NCBI RefSeq assembly: GCF_000328705.1
Contig: NC_019673.1
Location: 6,386,001 to 6,450,000 of the forward strand
DNA: 64,000 nt
Direction: 5' to 3'
From: Saccharothrix espanaensis DSM 44229
Lineage (GTDB): Bacteria; Actinomycetota; Actinomycetes; Mycobacteriales; Pseudonocardiaceae
The notes beneath the pieces were generated by a model that was not told the DNA's origin, ran no database searches, and saw only the letters and a list, made by a program, of their open reading frames with translations. How positions within the stretch are numbered: position 1 is the first letter of the stretch; the number at the start of each line of letters is the position of its first letter. This document shows positions 59,654-64,000 of the stretch, piece after piece. A program made the translations under genes and the position numbers.

Positions 59654-61400
59654 AATCAGTCGGGACCCGTGGGCGACGTTGGATGAGCTGCTGGGAATCG
59701 AGGTAGCCGACACGGTCGAGGACGGCATCGGGACGATGGCGGGCTACGGCCGGTGCTCGACTGAGGACAACCAAGATCCTCAGACGTCGCGCGGGTGGCA
59801 ATTCGGGAACGCCCGGAAGTTCGTGGAGCCGTTCGGCGGGGTGGTCACGGAGGAGTTCTTCGACATCGGTCAGTCGCGGTCTGTGCCGTGGGACCGGCGG
59901 GATGCGGCGTCGGAGTTGTTGGCGGCGTTGAAGAATCCGTATCGTGGGTGGAACGCCGTGGTGGTGGGCGAGGGTACGCGGTGTTGGTTCGGCAATCAGT
60001 TCTCGCTGATCGCGCCTCGGTTCGAGGCGTACGGCGTCGATCTGTGGGTGCCGGAGTTGGGCGGCAAGTACGACCCGCGCAACCCCTCGCACAAAATGCT
60101 GATGAGCGTGCTCGGCGGCATGAGCGAGTCCGAGCGTCAGCACGTCCAAGCGCGGGTACGGGCGGCTATGGATGCGCAGGTGCTCAACGAAGGGCGGCAC
60201 CAGGGTGGCCGTGCGCCCTACGGCTACGAGACGGTTGACGGTGGGCCGCACCCGAACCCGCGTAAGTCGGTGGAGGGGTACCGGTTGCGGGTGTTGGCGG
60301 TTGACGAACAGTCGGCTTGGGTGGTGCGCCGGATCTTCGCCGAGTACCTGAGCGGACGTGGTGACCGGGCGATTGCCACCGGGTTGAACCGGGACCGGAT
60401 TCCCTGTCCTTCGGCGCGGCGGCCGGACCAGAATCCGCACCGGTCCGGTGACGGTTGGCAAGGCAGCACTGTCCGCGCGATTCTCGACAACCCCCGGTAC
60501 ACGGGGTACGCGTTCTTCGGGCGGTGGATGCGGCAGGAGATGTTGTTGGACCCGGACGATGTTGCGGCGGGGAATGTGATCCGGTTCCGGCGTGCGAGTG
60601 CGGATCGCGTGGTGCGGTCGCGCAGGCCGGCGCATCCGGAGATCGTCAGTGTCGAGGTGTTCACGCAAGCCCAGTTGTTGCGCAAGTCCAAGTACGCCGG
60701 CGGGCTCCGGACCGCGCGGAAGACGGAGCGCGCTGAGCGGCCTACCAAGCAGGCGTACCTGTTCCGGGGTCGGCTGCGGTGCACGGTCTGCGAACGGAAG
60801 ATGGAAGCCAGCCCACGGGCGCGCGGGATGTACTACCGGTGCCCCGCAAGGACTTTGCCGAACGGGTCGCCGGCGTTGGGCATCCACCCGCCGACGATCT
60901 ACCTCCGTGAGGACGTTCTGGTGGACGCGGTGAACAAGTGGCTCGGCGAACTGTTCGCGCCGAAGAACGTCGACCGGACCGTGTGCGCGTTGGTCGACTC
61001 ACAGGGGACCGTGACCCCCACGAACCACGATTCAGCGCGGAAGCGACTGGCGAAGGCAGAGAAGGAGTTGGCCCGATTCCAAGCCGCCATCATAGCCGGT
61101 ATCGACCCAATGGCGCTGGTAGAGCCCATGAACGAAGCCCAAGCGGTGAGGGCTGCTGCCAAGGCTGAACTGGAGGGCACTCCCCCGCCGGACACCCTCA
61201 CAGCGGCCGAAGTGCACGCCATGATCGACTCACTCGGCGACGTCGGAGCGGCGCTGAGGGAAGCGAAGACCGAGAGCCTGTTGCGGGTCTACCAGGGGCT
61301 TGACCTGCAAGTTCTCTACAAAGACAAAGCCCACGTGGCTGATGTGATGATCAAGCCAGTGGGCTATGTGAATAGTGCTCGTGTCCGAGGGGGGACTTGA
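59643..61400 (+). CDS. int: Large serine recombinase (integrase of the AICE-like module)
   Basis: Start at GTG 59643 (GTG 59634 possible), 585 aa. Resolvase domain with nucleophile S39 (YGRCSTEDNQD), recombinase domain (GGRAPYGYETV, ILDNPRYTGYAFFG), zinc ribbon (GRLRCTVCERKM, YYRCPAR) and a C-terminal coiled coil (LAKAEKELARFQAAII). The last codons and stop (61383-61400) lie inside the 3' end of tRNA-Leu on the opposite strand, so integration fixes both ends. Most AICEs use a tyrosine integrase; a serine enzyme is less usual. Confidence 0.92.
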   Translation: MTAEISRDPWATLDELLGIEVADTVEDGIGTMAGYGRCSTEDNQDPQTSRGWQFGNARKFVEPFGGVVTEEFFDIGQSRSVPWDRRDAASELLAALKNPYRGWNAVVVGEGTRCWFGNQFSLIAPRFEAYGVDLWVPELGGKYDPRNPSHKMLMSVLGGMSESERQHVQARVRAAMDAQVLNEGRHQGGRAPYGYETVDGGPHPNPRKSVEGYRLRVLAVDEQSAWVVRRIFAEYLSGRGDRAIATGLNRDRIPCPSARRPDQNPHRSGDGWQGSTVRAILDNPRYTGYAFFGRWMRQEMLLDPDDVAAGNVIRFRRASADRVVRSRRPAHPEIVSVEVFTQAQLLRKSKYAGGLRTARKTERAERPTKQAYLFRGRLRCTVCERKMEASPRARGMYYRCPARTLPNGSPALGIHPPTIYLREDVLVDAVNKWLGELFAPKNVDRTVCALVDSQGTVTPTNHDSARKRLAKAEKELARFQAAIIAGIDPMALVEPMNEAQAVRAAAKAELEGTPPPDTLTAAEVHAMIDSLGDVGAALREAKTESLLRVYQGLDLQVLYKDKAHVADVMIKPVGYVNSARVRGGT

Positions 61401-61464
61401 ACCCCCACCCCCTTTCGGGGACTAGCACCTCAAGCTAGCGCGTCTGCCATTCCGCCACCCGGAC
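61382..61464 (-). tRNA. tRNA-Leu (anticodon GAG)
   Basis: On the minus strand a complete class II tRNA can be folded: acceptor GTCCGGG/CTCGGAC, anticodon stem CTAGC/GCTAG with loop TTGAGGT (anticodon GAG), a variable arm CCCCGAAAGGGG, and T-arm GGGGG-TTCAAGT-CCCCC. CCA is not encoded. The 3' end overlaps the recombinase stop, marking the attachment site. Confidence 0.95.
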
Positions 61465-62314
61465 TCGGCTCTCGCCGTGGTGTGGTCATAGGTTACATGA
61501 TCGTCTTTCATGGTCCAAATCGGGGTGGTTGTTGGCGAGGGGGGTCGGGTTTGGGCTGTTCAGGTGGGTTCCGGCGGCGAGTGGTGGAGCGTTGGCGGAC
61601 GGGTCGCCCGAGAGGATCATGCGCTGGGCGCGGTCGGGGTTGGGGAGGGCGGTGAGGTGTGCGTCGGCTGTAGCAGAAAGGGCGACGTGGGTGGGGAAGC
61701 GGGCCTCGGACAGCTTGGCGTGTCTGCTGATCTTGAGCAGCTGCCTGGGTCCTGGAACCAGATCGACACCTCCGCGCTGTGCTACTGGCGGCTCTTGAGC
61801 AGGTGAATGAGTTCGTCGGGGTGATCCCGTCGGGCGCGCGGCGGCGCTGACCGCCACGAGGTCGTGGATCCGGGTATCTGGACCGTCTCTCGGCTCTACC
61901 AAACTCCCGGGGCAGCTGCACACCGATCCTGTAATCGGACGCTCACCGCTGGTGAACCTCCCTGCGACGACATCATCTCGTGGGCGGTGTATGCAACAAG
62001 AGGACGAGAGACTGCGGCGGGGTTTCATGCCTGCGGGCATTCGCGTCATATCACTTGTTCCGGTACATCGCCGGCCGAGGCATCGTGTATTGCCGTCCGG
62101 AATGCTGATTGCGTCTGCGGGATTCGGTGCGACGGGTCGACGGGTCGACGACGCATAATGCGGCTGTTGGGTGGCGTTGTACCCGGATGGGTGGGTGATG
62201 ACACTCGAAACGGTGAGTGGGGTTTCGAGGGCGGGGTGGGTGTCGGGAAGGTGGGAGGAGGTTGGTCGGGAGGTGGGGTTGTGCAGGTCAGGGCGTGGGT
62301 TGTGGTTGGGCTGG
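61465..62314. other. Gene-free region after tRNA-Leu
   Basis: About 850 bp. Open frames exist on both strands but have low-complexity Arg/Pro/Gly composition and no ribosome sites. The first about 30 bp contain the tRNA-Leu promoter side. I see nothing else. Confidence 0.5.
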
Positions 62315-62740
62315 GTGTTGGTGGGGGGCGGGCAGGTCGGTGAGCGGGGTACCACTGTTGAGGTGGTCAGCAGGCGGACGTTGATGTCTGCGCCTGCGGC
62401 GCCGTCGGTCGGGAATGGGTTTGTCAGTGGGGGGATGTTGATGGACGTGGGTGGGGCGCGGGTTGGTGAGGGATATTCGCACTGTGGGGTTGTGGCGGTT
62501 TCGGTGGCGGTGCCGCCTGAGGTGACGGCGCACTGCACGTCCGCTTTTCGGTTGCGGGACGGGGAGTTGCACTTTTCCGGGGTTCGGGTTTATCCGTCGA
62601 TCGCGGGTGGGTTCTCGGACACCGTGGTGGCGGTGACCGGTGGGACCGGGGTTTACGCGGGGGCTCGGGGCGAGGGGACGGTTTCGCGGGCTGGTGGGGG
62701 TGAGGTCGGGTACCGGTTCGTGTTCGTGTTGAGCGGGTGA
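62315..62740 (+). CDS. Allene-oxide-cyclase/dirigent-barrel-like protein
   Basis: The frame is open from 62171; GTG 62315 gives 141 aa and removes a low-complexity lead. The core reads VGNGFVSGGMLMDVGGARVG, EVTAHCTSAFRLRDGELHFS, then DTVVAVTGGTGVYAGARGEG and RFVFVLSG, matching the eight-stranded barrel with the conserved GGTGxYxGARG turn. In bacteria the role is unknown; ligand binding or cyclisation is possible. The start is uncertain. Confidence 0.6.
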   Translation: MLVGGGQVGERGTTVEVVSRRTLMSAPAAPSVGNGFVSGGMLMDVGGARVGEGYSHCGVVAVSVAVPPEVTAHCTSAFRLRDGELHFSGVRVYPSIAGGFSDTVVAVTGGTGVYAGARGEGTVSRAGGGEVGYRFVFVLSG

Positions 62741-62823
62741 GGGGTGGGGTCCGGGGGTTTGTCGGTCGCCCGGCTGGGGCAACCGGGTGACAAGCCGCCG
62801 AGAACCGAGGGGATGTGTGAACG

Positions 62824-64000
62824 GTGTCACGGTCGCTGGACGCGGAGTTGCTGGCAGGTCGGTATCGGCTTCTCGAACCGATCGGCGACGGCGGCCTGGT
62901 CAGAACCCACCACGGCTGGGACGCGCTGCTGCGGCGCGACGTGACGGTCAAGGTGTTCGCGCCCACCGCCGACCCCGAGGCCGGGCGGGTGTTCGACCGC
63001 GAGGTCGGGGCGTTGGCCCGGTTGTCGCACCCCGGGCTGCTCTCGGTCTACGACACCGATGTGCACCGGGGGGCGCGGTTCGTCGTGCTCCGGCACGTCG
63101 AGGGGCGGACCCTGCGGGAACTGGTCGACGGCCAGCCGCTGGAGGTTGGGCGGGTGTGCCGGATCGGGGAAGAACTCGCCGACGCGCTGGACCACGTGCA
63201 CTCGCACGGTCTGGTGCACGGGGAGGTGCGCGCCTCGCACGTCCTGGTGGACGACGAGGGCAGCGCCTGCCTGAGCGATTTCGGTTTGGAGCACCCGATT
63301 CGGGCCGTGTCGCGGGAGAACACAGAGGACTGCGCACGGCCCGAGGCGAAGGGCGACGCGGGAGGCGCGACGGCACTGCGGGCCGCCGTGGGCGCCACTG
63401 ACGTCCACGACCTCGGCCTGGTGTTGTTGGAGTGCTTGACAGGGCGGGTTGTCGAGGACGGGCAGCAGTCGGCCGAGGTTCCGGTGAACCTGCCGGACAA
63501 GCTCAAGGACTTGTTGTCGCGGATGACCTCGCCCGTCGCGGATGAACGGCCGCCTGCGCGGGCCTGCGCCTACGTCCTGGGCGCTGTGGCTCCGGATGTC
63601 GAGGTGCCGGAGCCCGAAGTCCAGACCGCGGTGGTCGCCGGGCCGACCGAAGTCGTTGCGGTTTCGGGAAATCTGGACGTCTCGGACAAGGGCACGCCGG
63701 AGCGGCCCGCGTCGAAGACGTCGTGGAAGGTGCTCGCCGCCTCGGCGGGCGTGCTGGTCGGTGCGCTGGCCATCACGGCGGCCACGACGTCCGTGCTGAG
63801 CCCGGCGCCGTCGACGCCCGAGGGGACGTCCACCTCCACCGACGCCCCGCAGGTCCCCGGTGCCACGCCCCAGGACGAGGCACGGCCGCAGCTCGTCGGG
63901 TCCACCCGTTCCTCCGAGGCGGCACGGCCCACCTCCCCGGCTGCAACGGCCGCCAAGCAGGACGCCCAGCAGGACGCCCAGCCCGCCACGCAGCCTGCCC
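62824..64000 (+). CDS. Membrane-anchored kinase-like protein (pseudokinase), C-terminus beyond the window
   Basis: Open from GTG 62824 to the right edge. The kinase fold is recognisable (AGRYRLLEPIGDGGLV, VTVKVFA with the Lys, SDFGLEH), but the catalytic HRD is HGE (LVHGEVRASHVLVDD), so the catalytic base is missing. A transmembrane helix (VLAASAGVLVGALAITAATT) and a Ser/Thr/Ala/Pro-rich extracellular segment follow. It is likely a pseudokinase sensor or scaffold, as with MviN/PASTA-type systems; it is incomplete here. Confidence 0.85.
   Translation, partial: MSRSLDAELLAGRYRLLEPIGDGGLVRTHHGWDALLRRDVTVKVFAPTADPEAGRVFDREVGALARLSHPGLLSVYDTDVHRGARFVVLRHVEGRTLRELVDGQPLEVGRVCRIGEELADALDHVHSHGLVHGEVRASHVLVDDEGSACLSDFGLEHPIRAVSRENTEDCARPEAKGDAGGATALRAAVGATDVHDLGLVLLECLTGRVVEDGQQSAEVPVNLPDKLKDLLSRMTSPVADERPPARACAYVLGAVAPDVEVPEPEVQTAVVAGPTEVVAVSGNLDVSDKGTPERPASKTSWKVLAASAGVLVGALAITAATTSVLSPAPSTPEGTSTSTDAPQVPGATPQDEARPQLVGSTRSSEAARPTSPAATAAKQDAQQDAQPATQPA

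Larger units (their letters stand above)
55413..61400 (+). mobile_element. AICE-like conjugative module at tRNA-Leu
   Basis: XRE repressor, excisionase, WhiB, membrane proteins, TraB-like translocase and serine integrase lie in order with 4-bp overlaps and end in tRNA-Leu. No replication initiator is recognised, unlike classical AICEs. The genes at 50857-55262 (NUDIX-like pair, cupin) probably also belong to it; the left boundary is not fixed. The only other tRNA-Leu-end-like sequence is at 7506-7531. Confidence 0.7.

Noticed and set aside
61486..62538. Long minus-strand frame after tRNA-Leu
   Set aside because: Pro/Thr/His-rich low-complexity composition and no recognisable domain or ribosome site.

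Overview
The window is very GC-rich, uses GTG starts freely, has GGAGG-type ribosome sites and carries WhiB, NB-ARC/TPR, DUF4254 and conjugative-element genes. This points to a filamentous actinomycete; a Pseudonocardiaceae-type host (Saccharothrix/Actinosynnema/Lentzea-like) is my guess from gene content and is not proven by the sequence. Most of the window is a mobile-element accretion zone. The more ordinary material is at the two ends: 1-5022 (a STAND/WD40 regulator running off the left edge and a three-gene ligase/PLP/C39 operon) and 61382-64000 (a tRNA-Leu, a barrel-like protein and a pseudokinase running off the right edge).

Layout. 1-5022: HTH-STAND-WD40 gene (minus), then divergently an ATP-grasp ligase, a threonine-dehydratase-like PLP enzyme and a C39-like cysteine peptidase homologue. 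5023-7600: degenerate remnants, a serine recombinase and a tRNA-3'-end-like sequence. 7800-13600: transposon debris (truncated IS3, a membrane pentapeptide-repeat protein, truncated IS481, an intact IS3 with 24-bp inverted repeats, a broken integrase, a Tn3 remnant). 13682-16300: Ser/Thr kinase facing a NYN-domain operon. 16443-20711: a TniA/TniB/TniQ transposon with terminal repeats, its tniQ cut by an IS30. 20744-31156: two generations of paired tyrosine recombinases. Element B (25823-30905, carrying a PD-(D/E)XK-like nuclease gene) sits inside the zinc-motif codons of a recombinase of element A; a LanC-like gene lies just upstream. 31406-35179: an NB-ARC/TPR NLR-like gene with a class III cyclase-like partner that share a short glycine-patterned motif, plus a small membrane protein.

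35765-42325: small hypothetical genes, an HTH-TPR regulator, a DUF4254 cluster and an IS630. 42608-45382: a large ABC/SMC-type ATPase. 46208-50638: IS481, a tyrosine recombinase with an AbrB-like partner, and an AT-richer HEPN-like gene. 50857-61400: an actinomycete integrative conjugative element (AICE)-like module with paralogous HTH/NUDIX-like proteins and a cupin, XRE repressor, excisionase, WhiB, DUF2637-like membrane protein, FtsK/TraB translocase and a serine recombinase whose reading frame ends inside tRNA-Leu(GAG).

How it fits together. The region looks like a repeatedly hit integration hotspot in which recombinases bring in cargo (candidate immunity genes: NLR/cyclase, HEPN, ABC ATPase, PD-(D/E)XK, NYN/kinase), while older elements decay. 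A recurring pattern is the single-nucleotide frameshift in otherwise good genes; these are either real decay or uncorrected consensus errors.
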